Made by a program: the position numbers and the translations under genes
Notes under the pieces: model-generated
Seen by the model: only the letters and a program-made list of their open reading frames with translations
What the model was told of the DNA's origin: nothing
Database searches by the model: none
Shown: one piece after another, positions 33,527 to 48,490 of the stretch
Numbering within the stretch: position 1 is the first letter of the stretch
Layout of the letters: every line of letters begins with the position of its first letter
From: Streptomyces sp. MRC013
GTDB taxonomy: Bacteria > Actinomycetota > Actinomycetes > Streptomycetales > Streptomycetaceae
Assembly: GCF_023614235.1 (NCBI RefSeq)
Contig: NZ_CP094264.1
Location: 2,666,001-2,730,000 of the forward strand
Direction of reading: 5' to 3'
Length of the DNA: 64,000 nucleotides

Positions 33527-34399
33527 CGGCGCGCGGAGGGGCGTCCCGGGGAGGGCTCCGGGGCGCCCTCCGTCGTTCCCGGACACCGTGCGGACCGATC
33601 CCGCGGAGGCGGTGCGCACGGAGGTCCTGTTCGAATAGCTGTGGCGGTCACACCTTCCTCCACAAGTTCGGGGACTTTTACTCATCCACAGGGTGGGGAC
33701 TGAGAAGTTATCCGAAACTTGTCCACAGCCTGGGTGAAGACGAGACGATCCTCGCAGTTCAGACCCCTGTGGACTTGTGATCAACTACAATCCACAAGCT
33801 GTGGAAAAACATCCTGTCCACAGACGCCGATCACTGTTGTCCACCGGCGTCCCACAGGCACCGGTCTGCGGTCCACAGCTTCTCCACACAGCCGTCCACT
33901 GTTCGGCAACGAAACACCCCTGCTCACCACGACGAGTGAAAGCGGTCACACCAACGAGCCGGATTGGGCTGTGGGGAACCTGGGTAAAACTGGGGACGCC
34001 GCTGGGGAGAAGTCGGCCCTGCCTGTGCATCGGGTGTGCAGAACTTCGCGGTGTCCACAGCGGACCCTGGTTGTCCACGGCTGTCGCCCACAGGGACGGT
34101 GGACAAAATTTCCGCTGTGACCTGCGTGGACAGGGTTATCCACGGTTTCCACAGGCCCTACTACTACTCCCACTCAGAGTTAGCTGGGATTCCGTCTGGA
34201 AGCAGGGCCTGTGCACAACTCGACGCCGGCGCCCCGACTGCGGCTCGCCGCGACTTGACCCCCGAGCCGCACCGGCTGTCGGCGGCGTACGTCAGACTGG
34301 TCCCCGGCATCCCCGAAGCGGCCGCTGCGGCGGTGGACGGACGGATGCCGGACGAGGAAGGCCAGCAGGGCGAGCCAGTAGCAGCAGGAGGCGGCTTAC
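33527..34399. other. oriC: Chromosomal origin of replication oriC
   Basis: This 873-bp non-coding region lies between dnaA and dnaN. Against TTGTCCACA I find about 17 DnaA-box candidates with up to two mismatches. One is perfect (33719). Eight have one mismatch: 33814, 33837, 33880, 34051 and 34071 on the plus strand and 33800, 34098 and 34210 on the minus. The rest (33656, 33682, 33768, 33869, 33970, 34125, 34136, 34145) have two. Most fall in two groups, 33.65-33.90 and 34.05-34.22 kb, as in known Streptomyces origins with 19 boxes. The flanks of both groups are markedly AT-richer than neighbouring DNA. Confidence 0.95.
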
Positions 34400-35530
34400 G
34401 TGAAGATCCGGGTGGAGCGCGATGTACTCGCGGAGGCGGTGGCCTGGGTGGCCCGCAGCCTCCCGGCCCGTCCGCCCGCGCCCGTGCTCGCGGGCCTTCT
34501 GCTGAAGGCCGAGGACGGCGCGCTGAGCTTCTCCAGCTTCGACTACGAGGTCTCCGCACGGGTCTCGGTCGAGGCCGAGGTCGAGGAGGACGGCACGGTC
34601 CTGGTGTCCGGGCGGCTGCTCGCCGACATCTGCCGCGCCCTCCCCAACCGGCCGGTGGAGATTTCCACGGACGGTGTACGGGCGACGGTGGTCTGCGGGT
34701 CGTCCCGCTTCACCCTCCACACACTGCCTGTGGAGGAGTACCCGGCGCTGCCGCAGATGCCGACCGCCACCGGCACGGTGCCCGGCGAGGTCTTCGCCTC
34801 CGCCGCCGCGCAGGTCGCCATCGCCGCGGGCCGTGACGATACCCTGCCCGTCCTGACGGGCGTGCGCATCGAGATCGAGGGCGACAGGGTCACGCTGGCC
34901 TCCACCGACCGCTACCGCTTCGCGGTCCGCGAGTTCCTGTGGAAGCCGGAGTCCCCGGACGCCTCGGCCGTCGCCCTGGTGCCCGCCAAGACCCTGCTGG
35001 ACACGGCCAAGGCGCTGACCAGCGGTGACACGGTGACGCTGGCGCTGGCCGGCTCCGGTGCCGGCGAGGGGCTGATCGGTTTCGAGGGAGCCGGGCGCCG
35101 CACCACCACCCGGCTGCTCGAGGGTGACCTGCCGAAGTACCGGACGCTGTTCCCGACGGAGTTCAACTCGGTCGCGACGATCGAGACGGCCCCGTTCGTG
35201 GAGGCGGTGAAGCGCGTGGCGCTGGTCGCCGAGCGGAACACCCCGGTGCGGCTCAGCTTCGAGCAGGGCGTGCTCATCCTCGAGGCGGGCTCCAGCGACG
35301 ACGCACAGGCTGTGGAGCGCGTCGACGCGCAGCTGGAGGGCGACGACATCTCGATCGCCTTCAACCCGACGTTCCTGCTCGACGGCCTGAGCGCCATCGA
35401 CGCTCCGGTCGCCCAGCTGTCCTTCACCACCTCCACCAAGCCCGCCCTGCTGAGCGGCAAGCCGGCCGTGGACGCGGAGGCGGACGAGGCGTACAAGTAC
35501 CTCATCATGCCGGTCCGGCTCAGCGGCTGA
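34400..35530 (+). CDS. dnaN: DNA polymerase III beta sliding clamp
   Basis: The product is 376 aa, the normal clamp length. It begins with a GTG-coded MKIRVERDVLAEAVAWVARSLPARP and ends YKYLIMPVRLSG, the family's conserved C-terminus. VLPVLTGVRIEIEGDRVTLASTDRYRFAVREF is diagnostic. The dimeric ring tethers DNA polymerase III. It is the first gene right of oriC, followed by gnd after 92 bp. Confidence 0.97.
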   Translation: MKIRVERDVLAEAVAWVARSLPARPPAPVLAGLLLKAEDGALSFSSFDYEVSARVSVEAEVEEDGTVLVSGRLLADICRALPNRPVEISTDGVRATVVCGSSRFTLHTLPVEEYPALPQMPTATGTVPGEVFASAAAQVAIAAGRDDTLPVLTGVRIEIEGDRVTLASTDRYRFAVREFLWKPESPDASAVALVPAKTLLDTAKALTSGDTVTLALAGSGAGEGLIGFEGAGRRTTTRLLEGDLPKYRTLFPTEFNSVATIETAPFVEAVKRVALVAERNTPVRLSFEQGVLILEAGSSDDAQAVERVDAQLEGDDISIAFNPTFLLDGLSAIDAPVAQLSFTTSTKPALLSGKPAVDAEADEAYKYLIMPVRLSG

Positions 35531-35622
35531 CCGGGCGGGCCGACCCCACGGGTGTGCACCCGCGTCCGGGCGTAGTCTCGGACGCGGGTACGAACTCGCA
35601 CACGACGCGTAAGGAAGATCTG

Positions 35623-36497
35623 ATGGAGCTCGGTCTCATCGGCCTCGGCAAGATGGGCGGCAACATGCGCGAGCGCATCCGCCGCGCGGGCCACACCGTC
35701 GTCGGCTACGACCGCAACCCGGACCTCGCCGACGTCCACAGCCCGAGGAACTGGTGGACGGGCTGGAGGGCCCGCGCGTCGTGTGGATCATGGTGCCCGC
35801 CGGTGAGGCCACCCAGTCCACCGTCGACCGGCTGGCGGAGCTCCTCTCCCCCGGTGACGTCGTCGTCGACGGCGGGAACTCCCGCTGGACGGACGACGAG
35901 AAGCACGCGGAGGAGCTCGCCGCCAAGGGCATCGGCTTCGTCGACTGCGGCGTCTCCGGCGGCGTGTGGGGCCTGGAGAACGGCTACGCCCTGATGTACG
36001 GCGGCGACGCCGAGCACGTCGCGAAGGTCCAGCCGGTCTTCGACGCGCTGAAGCCGGAGGGCGAGTTCGGCTCCGTCCACGCGGGCAGGGTCGGTGCCGG
36101 CCACTTCGCGAAGATGGTCCACAACGGCATCGAGTACGCGATGATGCAGGCCTTCGCCGAGGGCTGGGAGCTGCTGGAGGCCGTGGACTCCGTCACGGAC
36201 GTCCGCGAGGTCTTCCGCTCCTGGCAGGAGGGCACGGTCATCCGTTCCTGGCTGCTGGACCTGGCCGTCCGCGCCCTGGACGACGACGAGCACCTGGAGA
36301 AGCTGCGGGGCTACGCCGCGGACTCCGGCGAGGGCCGCTGGACGGTCGAGGCCGCCATCGACAACGCCGTCCCGCTGCCCGCGATCACCGCGTCGCTGTT
36401 CGCGCGGTTCGCGTCGCGCCAGGACGACTCGCCGCAGATGAAGATGATCGCCGCCCTGCGCAACCAGTTCGGCGGGCACGCGGTCGAGAGCAAGTAG
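35623..36497 (+). CDS. gnd: 6-phosphogluconate dehydrogenase (decarboxylating), short form, frameshifted in this sequence
   Basis: It starts ATG 35623 ([26 protein letters not shown](P)-binding GLGKMGGN). The reading is lost at about 35742, where one C is missing (SPEEL expected), and resumes in the next frame as [22 protein letters not shown] to the stop, about 291 aa when repaired. [35 protein letters not shown] and [15 protein letters not shown] are family landmarks. It oxidises 6-phosphogluconate to ribulose-5-phosphate and CO2. A gnd gene between dnaN and recF is typical of Streptomyces. AAGGAAG precedes the ATG. Confidence 0.9.
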
Positions 36498-36528
36498 CAC
36501 GCACAGCCGGGAGAGGTCGGCGCACACC

Positions 36529-37659
36529 ATGCACGTCACGCATCTGTCGCTGGCCGACTTCCGCTCGTACGCCCGGGCCGAGCTCCCGCTCGATCCGGGC
36601 GTCAGCGTGTTCGTGGGGGCCAACGGGCAGGGCAAGACGAACCTGGTCGAGGCGGTCGGCTACTTGGCGACACTCGGCAGCCACCGGGTGTCGTCCGACG
36701 CGCCCCTCGTCCGGATCGGCGCCGAGCGGGCCGTGATCCGGGCGGCCGTCCGGCAGGGCGAGCGGCAGCAGCTCGTCGAGCTGGAGCTCAACCCCGGGAA
36801 GGCCAACCGCGCCCGCGTCAACCGGTCCTCGCAGGTCAGACCGCGTGATGTGCTGGGGATCATACGCACCGTGCTGTTCGCGCCCGAGGACCTCGCCCTG
36901 GTGAAGGGCGACCCCGGCGAACGGCGGCGCTTCCTCGACGAGCTGATCACCGCCCGGTCGCCGCGCATGGCCGGCGTGCGGTCCGACTACGACCGGATCC
37001 TCAGGCAGCGCAACACCCTGCTGAAAACCGCCGCGATGGCCCGGCGGCACGGTGGCCGCTCCATGGACCTGTCCACCCTCGAGGTGTGGGACCAGCACCT
37101 CGCGCGGGCCGGCGCCGAACTGCTCGCACAGCGGCTCGACCTCGTCGCCGTGCTCCAGCCGCTCGCCGCCGAGGCGTACGAGCAGCTGGCCCCCGGCGGC
37201 GGTCCGGTCGCCCTGGAGTACCACGGTTCGGCGGTCGGCGACGCCTCCGGGCCGGCCGGCCGGGAGGAGCTGTACGAGCGGCTGCTCGCCGCGCTCGCCG
37301 GTGTGCGCAGGCAGGAGATCGAGCGCGGTGTCACCCTCGTCGGGCCGCACCGCGACGACCTCGGCCTGGTACTGGGGCGGATGCCGGCGAAGGGGTACGC
37401 CAGCCACGGCGAGTCCTGGTCGTACGCGCTGGCGCTGCGGCTGGCCTCGTACGACCTGCTGCGCGCGGAGGGCAACGAGCCCGTGCTCGTGCTGGACGAC
37501 GTCTTCGCCGAGCTGGACGCGAGGCGGCGGGCGCGGCTGGCGGAGCTGGTCGCGCCCGGTGAGCAGGTGCTGGTGACGGCGGCGGTGGACGACGACGTGC
37601 CGGGGGTGCTGGCGGGGGCGCGGTACGCGGTGTCGGAAGGGGCGGTGGAGCGCGCATGA
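36529..37659 (+). CDS. recF: DNA replication/repair ATPase RecF
   Basis: The product is 376 aa. Walker A GANGQGKT is at residues 30-37, and Walker B is [11 protein letters not shown]. The start [21 protein letters not shown] is typical. It loads RecA at single-strand gaps and aids stalled forks. Its TGA overlaps the ATG of the next gene (ATGA at 37656), so recF and the DUF721 gene are coupled. Confidence 0.96.
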   Translation: MHVTHLSLADFRSYARAELPLDPGVSVFVGANGQGKTNLVEAVGYLATLGSHRVSSDAPLVRIGAERAVIRAAVRQGERQQLVELELNPGKANRARVNRSSQVRPRDVLGIIRTVLFAPEDLALVKGDPGERRRFLDELITARSPRMAGVRSDYDRILRQRNTLLKTAAMARRHGGRSMDLSTLEVWDQHLARAGAELLAQRLDLVAVLQPLAAEAYEQLAPGGGPVALEYHGSAVGDASGPAGREELYERLLAALAGVRRQEIERGVTLVGPHRDDLGLVLGRMPAKGYASHGESWSYALALRLASYDLLRAEGNEPVLVLDDVFAELDARRRARLAELVAPGEQVLVTAAVDDDVPGVLAGARYAVSEGAVERA

Positions 37660-38213
37660 GCACACAGCCGCAGTCGCCGGCGGGCGCGGTGCGCGTCCCG
37701 GTCCCCGAGCCGTCCGGCGTGGACCTCGCGCGCGTGGCGCTGCGCGCGGCGAAGGAGCAGGCGAAGGCGCGGGGCGCCGCCGCCCGGCAGAAGAAGCAGG
37801 CGCGCCGCGGCGGCGGGCTGCGCTCCGGGGCGCGCGCCGACGGGCGCGACCCGCTGCCGCTGGGCGCGGCGATCAACCGGCTGATCACCGAGCGCGGCTG
37901 GGAGGCGCCCGCGGCGGTCGGCGGCGTCATGGGGCGGTGGCCGCAGATCGTGGGCGAGGACCTGGCGAAGCACTGCGTGCCGCTGCGGTACGACGAGGAC
38001 CCCGACGAGCGCGTCCTCACCGTCCAGTGCGACTCCACGGCATGGGCGACACAGCTGCGGCTGCTCGCCCCGCGGCTGGTGGCCCGGCTCAACGAGGACC
38101 TGGGGCACGGGACGGTACGCCACATCCGCGTGCTCGGACCGGGCGGGCCGCGCCGCGGCTACGGCCCGCTGCGGGCGCCCGGGAGCACCGGGGCCGGCGA
38201 CACCTACGGCTGA
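37656..38213 (+). CDS. DUF721/DciA-type helicase-associated protein
   Basis: The product is 185 aa. A basic, Ala/Arg-rich N-terminus (about 1-65) precedes the DUF721 fold: [39 protein letters not shown], then [21 protein letters not shown]721 proteins (DciA) load or stimulate the DnaB helicase in bacteria that lack DnaC. The position between recF and gyrB is conserved in actinobacteria. It overlaps recF by 4 bases, and a hairpin lies 38 bases after its stop. Confidence 0.88.
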   Translation: MSTQPQSPAGAVRVPVPEPSGVDLARVALRAAKEQAKARGAAARQKKQARRGGGLRSGARADGRDPLPLGAAINRLITERGWEAPAAVGGVMGRWPQIVGEDLAKHCVPLRYDEDPDERVLTVQCDSTAWATQLRLLAPRLVARLNEDLGHGTVRHIRVLGPGGPRRGYGPLRAPGSTGAGDTYG

Positions 38214-40730
<2,517 letters not shown>

Positions 40731-40771
40731 GTCGGTCTCAGCTGACCGCACGAAAGGACTGAAGACCAGCA

Positions 40772-43429
<2,658 letters not shown>

Positions 43430-43432
43430 AGC

Positions 43433-44083
43433 GTGAGCGGAGCCACGGGCGCCGGTTCGGCCGCTTCGAGGAAGAACGGTGCCCGTGGCCCTGCCACGGA
43501 CTCCCAGGGGGTTGCGGTGACCGACCCGCGCGGGCCGCAGGCCCCGTACGAGACGTACGACGAGGGCCCGCTGCCCGGTGAGCGGCCCTCCGCCGGCCGG
43601 CCGGCCCAGCCGTACCGCCCACCGCAGGCGTACGCGGCCCAGGACGTCCGCGGGGACGACCGGACCGGGGAGCGGGTGCGCCGGCCCCGTACGGGCGCCA
43701 GGACGACGCCCCGGACGCGCAAGGCGCGGCTGCGGGTGGCCAAGGCCGACCCGTGGTCGGTGATGAAGGTCAGCTTCCTGCTCTCCATCGCCCTGGGCAT
43801 CTGCACGATCGTCGCGGCGGCCGTGCTGTGGATGGTCATGGACGCGATGGGCGTCTTCTCGACGGTCGGCGCGACGATCAGCGACGCGACCGGGTCCACC
43901 GAGAGCAACGGGTTCGACCTGCAGGCGTTCCTGTCGCTGCCGCGCGTCCTCCTCTTCACATCGGTGATCGCCGTGATCGACGTCGTACTGGCCACGGCAC
44001 TGGCCACGCTGGGCGCCTTCGTCTACAACCTGGCGGCCGGCTTCGTGGGCGGAGTGGAGCTGACGCTCGCCGAGGACGAATAG
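43433..44083 (+). CDS. DUF3566 membrane protein
   Basis: The product is 216 aa. A disordered polar N-terminus of about 95 residues leads to RLRVAKADPWSVMKVSFLLSIALGICTIVAAAVLWMV, then a second span LLFTSVIAVIDVVLATALATLGAFVYNLAAGF, the DUF3566 signature. It starts 3 nt after the gyrA stop (GTG), so it is coupled to gyrA. The mycobacterial counterpart follows gyrA too and is a membrane protein of unresolved role in the envelope. Confidence 0.88.
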   Translation: MSGATGAGSAASRKNGARGPATDSQGVAVTDPRGPQAPYETYDEGPLPGERPSAGRPAQPYRPPQAYAAQDVRGDDRTGERVRRPRTGARTTPRTRKARLRVAKADPWSVMKVSFLLSIALGICTIVAAAVLWMVMDAMGVFSTVGATISDATGSTESNGFDLQAFLSLPRVLLFTSVIAVIDVVLATALATLGAFVYNLAAGFVGGVELTLAEDE

Positions 44084-44088
44084 CGATT

Positions 44089-44117
44089 TTGGCTGGAGCC
44101 GCCCTGTGCGCTAATCT
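44089..44117 (+). promoter_or_regulatory. Housekeeping (HrdB-type) promoter of tRNA-Ile
   Basis: TTGGCT (44089-44094) and TAATCT (44112-44117) are 17 bases apart. The expected start of transcription is near 44124, about 18 bases before the mature tRNA. Confidence 0.65.
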
Positions 44118-44141
44118 TCAGAGGTCAGCGCGCAGCGCGGA

Positions 44142-44215
44142 GGGGCTATAGCTCAGTTGGTTAGAGCGCATCCCTGATAAGGATGAGGCCACAGGTTCAA
44201 ATCCTGTTAGCCCCA
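44142..44215 (+). tRNA. tRNA-Ile (GAU)
   Basis: 74 nt. The 7-bp acceptor stem GGGGCTA/TAGCCCC closes a full cloverleaf with T8 and A14, anticodon GAT in the loop CTGATAA, and a T-loop GTTCAAATC. The discriminator is A44215. CCA is not encoded. It follows the DUF3566 gene, and a T-rich terminator follows it. Confidence 0.97.
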
Positions 44216-44221
44216 CAGAAA

Positions 44222-44258
44222 CGTAGGCCCCGGTCGGGAGACCGGGGCCTACGGCTTT
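44222..44258 (+). terminator. Intrinsic terminator of tRNA-Ile
   Basis: Perfect 14-bp arms (44222-44235 and 44240-44253) around GGGA, followed by GCTTTT. It is the most canonical rho-independent terminator in the window. Confidence 0.88.
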
Positions 44259-44400
44259 TCCAGGCCCGTACGGTCGTGCGAATGGGACGCCGGGGCGGTG
44301 TCGTACTGCCGTGCGCAGCTAGGTCACCGATTGGTATCGATCGGTGTGTATAGTCGGGCGCCATAAGGACTCCCACGTCAACGAAAGACGAGGTCGCGCG

Positions 44401-44529
44401 GTGAAGAAGCTTCTCCTGGTCGCACTGGCCGCCATCGGCGGGCTCCTCGTGTACCGCCAGATCCAGGCGGATCGCGCCGAGCAGGACCTGTGGACGGAGG
44501 CGACCGACTCCGTGCCCGCGGGTTCGTGA
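44401..44529 (+). CDS. DLW-39-type small membrane peptide
   Basis: The product is 42 aa and begins MKKLLLVALAAIGGLLVYRQI, a single N-terminal membrane span, followed by QADRAEQDLWTEATDSVPAG. The DLW motif and the place beside gyrA and tRNA-Ile match the DLW-39 family of Streptomyces. Its function is unknown. I chose the GTG at 44401 because the family starts with KKLL and GACGAGG lies upstream; a longer reading from 44344 is unlikely. A hairpin follows. Confidence 0.82.
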   Translation: MKKLLLVALAAIGGLLVYRQIQADRAEQDLWTEATDSVPAGS

Positions 44530-44840
44530 GCGCTCCACACGCATGAGGGGCCCCGGCTGCTGGGAAGCGGCCGGGGCCCTTCTCGTCGTGGGGCCCCCTC
44601 CGCCGCGGGTCCTTCCCGTCGCGGAGACCGAACGGATCCGCCGCGGGTTCGCCCGAGCGAACCCCCGCCCGTCTAAGCGGAGGGCGGGGCCGTCCCCGGT
44701 CCGGAACACCGACCGGGGCGTCGGCCGGAGCGCAGGGCCGTACGCGCGGCCGCGGACCGGCGGGGCGATCGGCGGCCCCGGGCGCCGGCGGTGGACGCCG
44801 GGCAGGATGGTGCGGGCAGGGAGACGAGGAGGGGAAGCGC
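44530..44840. other. Intergenic region after the DLW-39 gene
   Basis: This 311-bp gap holds a terminator-like hairpin (10-bp arms, 44548-44557 and 44570-44579) and a second small hairpin at 44645-44664 (8-bp arms GGGTTCGC/GCGAACCC). I see no further gene or clear promoter before the GTG at 44841. Confidence 0.55.
44548..44579 (+). terminator. Hairpin terminator after the DLW-39 gene
   Basis: Arms GGGCCCCGGC (44548-44557) and GCCGGGGCCC (44570-44579) pair perfectly, 18 bases after the stop. Confidence 0.65.
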
Positions 44841-46298
44841 GTGGACGTGCGAGGACGGGCCGGCGGCGCGGCCGGGGCCGACGGGGCGGGAACCGCCGCG
44901 GGACGCGTGGCGGCGACCGGCCGCGCGAGGGGGGTCCGCTGCGGGACGGGGGTCCGGACCGCGCGCGCCGGCGCGGTGGCGGCGCTGGCCGGGGCGGTGG
45001 TCCTCGCCTCGGGGCCACCCGCACCGGCGGCCCCCGCGGCCGGTGCGCCCGCCCCGTACGCCTTCGCCGGGGACGCCCGGACGGTCCGGGGCTCCTCGAC
45101 CACGAGCGACGCCCCCCGCCTGACCGCCGGCCCGGTCTACCGGGACGACCTCCCCCGGGACGGCAGGCTGGTCTACCGCGTCGACCTGGACGCCGCCGAC
45201 CACGCGTACGTCTCCGCCGTCGCCGTACCGCCCCCGGGCGCCCGGCCCTCGTACCGGGACGGGCTGAAGGTCTCCCTCCAGAACCGGGACGGTTCCGACT
45301 GCGGCAGCGGAACCGCGCGGTTCGGCTCCGCGGGGTTCGCCCGGCCGATCGCCGCGTACGCCGACCGCACGCTCACCCCGGGCCGGTCGCTGTGCCGGGA
45401 GGCCGGCTCGTACTACGTCGTCGTCGAGCGCGAGGGCGGGGAGTCGTCGACGGGGGAGCCCTGGGGATTGGAACTCCGGCACTTCCTGGAGCCGGGGCTG
45501 GGGAAGGCCGGCCCGACCGCGGCCCCCGGCGACTGGCCCAGCGCCTCGCCGGAACCACCCGCGGGCGGGCCCCGCGAGCGGGCCGGCGGCGCCGGTTTCT
45601 CCGACGCGCCCGGCCTCACCGAGGGCGAGTGGACCGACCGCATCGAACCCGGCCAGAGCCGCTTCTACCGCGTCCCCGTCGACTGGGGCCAGCAGCTGTT
45701 CGTCAGCGCCGACCTCGGCAGCTCGTCCGGTGGCGGCTTCGTGGCCGGTGCGCTGCCCGTGTCGCTGTACAACCCGGCGCTGGGCCCGGTCGTCGGCGAG
45801 GACTCCCTGGCGTACGACGGCAGACAGAAGTCGGTGGCCCTCGACCCGCTGCCGCCGGTGGCGTACGAGAACCGCTTCAGCTCCGACCCCAGGGTCGGCG
45901 GCCTGCGCTTCGCGGGCTGGTACTACCTGCGCGTGAGCCTCAACCCGGGGGTGGGGGAGGAGTTCGGCGACGGGCCGTACGGGCTGACCCTGCGCGTCAA
46001 CGTCGAGGGCGGGGCCGCGGCACCGCCGCCGTACGCCGGTCCGGCCGGGGTCTTCGAGGTCACCGGGGAAGACCGGAGGGCCGCGGCCGCCGGGGAGAGC
46101 GGCGCGCGTGCGGGGGACGCCGGCACGATGAGGCTCGTCGCGGCGGCGGGCATCGGCACCGGGACGGCACTGCTGCTCGGTCTCGGCCTGTGGACCGCGC
46201 TGGCGCGGCGCCGTCCGGGTGCGACGGCCGGTCCGGGACCGGCGGCCCCGGCGGCGGGCGGCCCCGCACCGCCGTCGCCGGGCGGGCCGGTGCGGTGA
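44841..46298 (+). CDS. Secreted, membrane-anchored protein of unknown function
   Basis: The product is 485 aa. A long Arg/Ala-rich N-terminus ends in a signal-like hydrophobic segment (AGAVAALAGAVVLASGPPAPAAP) near residue 45-65. The extracellular part has two beta-rich modules sharing RLVYRVDLDAADHAYVSAV and SRFYRVPVDWGQQLFVSAD, possibly a duplicated domain. A single span (LVAAAGIGTGTALLLGLGLWTAL) sits near the C-terminus, with a Pro/Ala tail. The GTG at 44841 follows GAGGAGGGG. It converges on the kinase gene 22 bp away. I do not recognise the family. Confidence 0.78.
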   Translation: MDVRGRAGGAAGADGAGTAAGRVAATGRARGVRCGTGVRTARAGAVAALAGAVVLASGPPAPAAPAAGAPAPYAFAGDARTVRGSSTTSDAPRLTAGPVYRDDLPRDGRLVYRVDLDAADHAYVSAVAVPPPGARPSYRDGLKVSLQNRDGSDCGSGTARFGSAGFARPIAAYADRTLTPGRSLCREAGSYYVVVEREGGESSTGEPWGLELRHFLEPGLGKAGPTAAPGDWPSASPEPPAGGPRERAGGAGFSDAPGLTEGEWTDRIEPGQSRFYRVPVDWGQQLFVSADLGSSSGGGFVAGALPVSLYNPALGPVVGEDSLAYDGRQKSVALDPLPPVAYENRFSSDPRVGGLRFAGWYYLRVSLNPGVGEEFGDGPYGLTLRVNVEGGAAAPPPYAGPAGVFEVTGEDRRAAAAGESGARAGDAGTMRLVAAAGIGTGTALLLGLGLWTALARRRPGATAGPGPAAPAAGGPAPPSPGGPVR

Positions 46299-46320
46299 GG
46301 GACGCCGCGGGACGGGTGGC

Positions 46321-47585
46321 TCAGATCCGGGTGAGCGCCCAGAAGCCGACGGCGTAGCAGACCAGGGCCAGCAGGACGACCGGAACCGCCACCGCGCGCG
46401 GAGGACCCGGCCGGCGCGGGACCGTCACGGGGGCGGGCGCCGTGACGGTAGGGGGAGGGGGCGCGTGCCCGTTCGGCGCGGGCGCGCCCGGGTACGGTGC
46501 CGGTGCCGGATACGGATACGGGTACGGCGCCGGGGGGTGCGGGGAGTGGGGGTCGGGCGGCGGGGGAGCCGCGACGGGCCGGGGCGGGGCGGGGCGCGGG
46601 AGTGGCGGGGCCAGGTGGAAGCCGCCCGTCCCGGACGGCGACGGCAGCCCCCGCGTCGCGGCGGCCGGCCGCCCCGGTACGGGAGGGGGTGCGGGCACCG
46701 GGGTGGGCACGGGGCCGTCCGGGCCGTACCCGGGCGGCAGCGGGCCGAGCTGGTCGAGGACCTCCACCGGCTCCTCCCCGTCCACCGGGCCGGGCAGCAG
46801 CTCCACCGCGGACGAGAGCGCCTTGCGGGCGCCGTTCGCGGTGCGGAACCGGGCCTCGGGGTCGGGCTGGAGCAGTCCCGCCAGGACCTGCCACAGCGGT
46901 TCCGGGATGCCCTGGGGCGCACCCGGGGTGCCGTGCGTCTGGAAGTGCGCCACGAGCGCCCGGGAATCCGGCTTCCGGCCCTGGAGCAGGTACAGGGCGA
47001 CCAGGCCGACCGCGAACAGATCGGCGGGGAAGTCCGGTTCGGCGCCCATGAGCTGCTCGGGCGCGAAGTAGCCGGGGGTGCCGACCACGTAGTCGGTCTC
47101 GGTCAGGCGCGGCTCGCCCTTGCGCATCGAGATCCCGAAGTCGGACAGCCGCAGGTGCGGCCGCCCCGTGCCGGTGGCCTCCAGCAGGATGTTCGCCGGT
47201 TTGATGTCGCGGTGCACCACCCCTCGGAGTGCACCGCGGCCAGGCCGGACAGCAACTGGTCGAGCAGGGTGCAGACGAACCGCGCCGGCAGCGGACCGTA
47301 GTCCCCGACCATGTGCGCCAGGGAGCCGCCGCCGACGAGGTCCATGGTGAACAGGACCTTGTCGTCGTCGGCGGCCCAGCTCGCCGGGGCGAGGACGTGC
47401 GGGTGGTCTATGCGCAGGGCCTGCTCGCGCACGAAGCGCAGCAGTGTGTGGGCGTCGCTCTGCTGGAGCACCTTCGCCGCGACGTACCGGCGGCGGCGCT
47501 GGTCCCAGGCACGCCAGACGGCTCCCACGCCGCCCCGCCCGATCGGGTCGACCAGCTCGTACCGCCCCGCGAAGACCTCGCCCAT
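46321..47585 (-). CDS. Membrane Ser/Thr protein kinase, frameshifted in this sequence
   Basis: The N-lobe reads GEVFAGRYELVDPIGRGGVGAVWRAWDQRRRRYVAAKVL from ATG 47585. At 47220-47223 one base is missing, and the frame resumes as HRDIKPANILLEATG…DFGISM…GTPGYFAPEQLMG to the stop, about 421 aa when repaired. All catalytic motifs (AAK, HRD, DFG, APE) are intact. A long Pro/Ala/Tyr-rich linker and one membrane span at the extreme C-terminus (VAVPVVLLALVCYAVGFWAL) follow, with no PASTA domain. It sits after the XRE regulator gene on the same strand. Its substrate is unknown. Confidence 0.87.
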
Positions 47586-47665
47586 CGCGCCGTGTCGCTC
47601 CCCGTTCCGTGGCCGCCCGTCACCGCGGCGCGCCGTACCGCCGTCCGCCCCCGCCGCGTCCTTCG

Positions 47666-48214
47666 TCAGCTCTGGTGCGACTCGTAGTGCGCGACCGCGT
47701 CCGCGGTGCGGCCGGCGCCGTACACCCGGAGGAACTCTGCCAGTTCGGGATGGGTGGGGGCGAGCGAGTCGGCGGCGTCGATGATGTCGCCGGCCGCCGC
47801 GACCGAGCGCAGCAGCGACTGGATCTCCCGGACGACGCGGCGCACCGTGGGCGCGCCCGAGCCGACGGCGGTCTGGCCGGAGGCAGTCAGCACCGAACCG
47901 CCCTGCGACTTCCTGATCTCCTCCATCCGGTCCGTCGCCTCGACGGCGCTCACACTGCCGTCGGCGACCTGGCCGGCGAGCTGCTGCAGGGCCTGGACGC
48001 GCTGGACGACGGCCGGGTTGCCGATCTTCGCACGCTGACCGCTCATCAGCTGTGACAGCATGGGGGCGGAGAGTCCCAGTATGGCGGCGAGCCGGGCCTG
48101 GTTGAGGCCGAGGTCGTCGATCAGCCGACGGAAGAGCGCCCCCAGCGGTTCGCCGTACCAGCTGCGCTGGAGCTCTCTGGCTCTGGCGGTCGCTTCCTGC
48201 TGTGCAGCATCCAT
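47666..48214 (-). CDS. XRE-family helix-turn-helix regulator
   Basis: The product is 182 aa. The HTH is LGLNQARLAAILGLSAPMLSQLMSGQRAKIGNP at about residues 35-67, and a helical C-terminal domain ends AGRTADAVAHYESHQS. The ATG at 48214 follows GGGGAG, and longer upstream readings have no support. It lies 80 bp before the kinase gene on the same strand, so the two may form a unit. It is divergent from tRNA-Ala. Confidence 0.87.
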   Translation of the reverse strand: MDAAQQEATARARELQRSWYGEPLGALFRRLIDDLGLNQARLAAILGLSAPMLSQLMSGQRAKIGNPAVVQRVQALQQLAGQVADGSVSAVEATDRMEEIRKSQGGSVLTASGQTAVGSGAPTVRRVVREIQSLLRSVAAAGDIIDAADSLAPTHPELAEFLRVYGAGRTADAVAHYESHQS

Positions 48215-48363
48215 TGCGTCTCCCCATCGCTCCGGTTCGCTGCTGCGAACCTTGCGGAGCATCTTACGGAGAGGGGTTGCCCACGGGGAGCCCCAATCTT
48301 TTTGCGGGACACCCCCGGTCACCCGGTACTCTGGTCTGCGACCGCCGCCTCCCGGTGGTCTCC

Positions 48364-48436
48364 GGGGCCTTAGCTCAGTTGGTAGAGCGCTGTCTTTGCA
48401 TGGCAGATGTCAGGGGTTCGACTCCCCTAGGCTCCA
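48364..48436 (+). tRNA. tRNA-Ala (UGC)
   Basis: 73 nt. The acceptor GGGGCCT pairs with AGGCTCC (one G-T wobble), T8 and A14 are present, the anticodon is TGC in TTTGCAT, and the T-loop is GTTCGACTC. The discriminator is A48436; CCA is not encoded. A hairpin terminator follows. Confidence 0.97.
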
Positions 48437-48446
48437 CTCCCTTGCA

Positions 48447-48478
48447 CCCCTCTGACCTGTGAGAACACGGTCAGGGGG
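48447..48478 (+). terminator. Hairpin terminator of tRNA-Ala
   Basis: CCCCTCTGACC (48447-48457) pairs with GGTCAGGGGG (48469-48478) with one bulged base; GTGTTCTT follows. Confidence 0.7.
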
Positions 48479-48490
48479 GTGTTCTTGTCC

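Noticed and set aside
48302..48332. A promoter for tRNA-Ala (TTGCGG … TACTCT)
   Set aside because: The spacer is 19 bases and both boxes are weak, so it is not listed as a feature.
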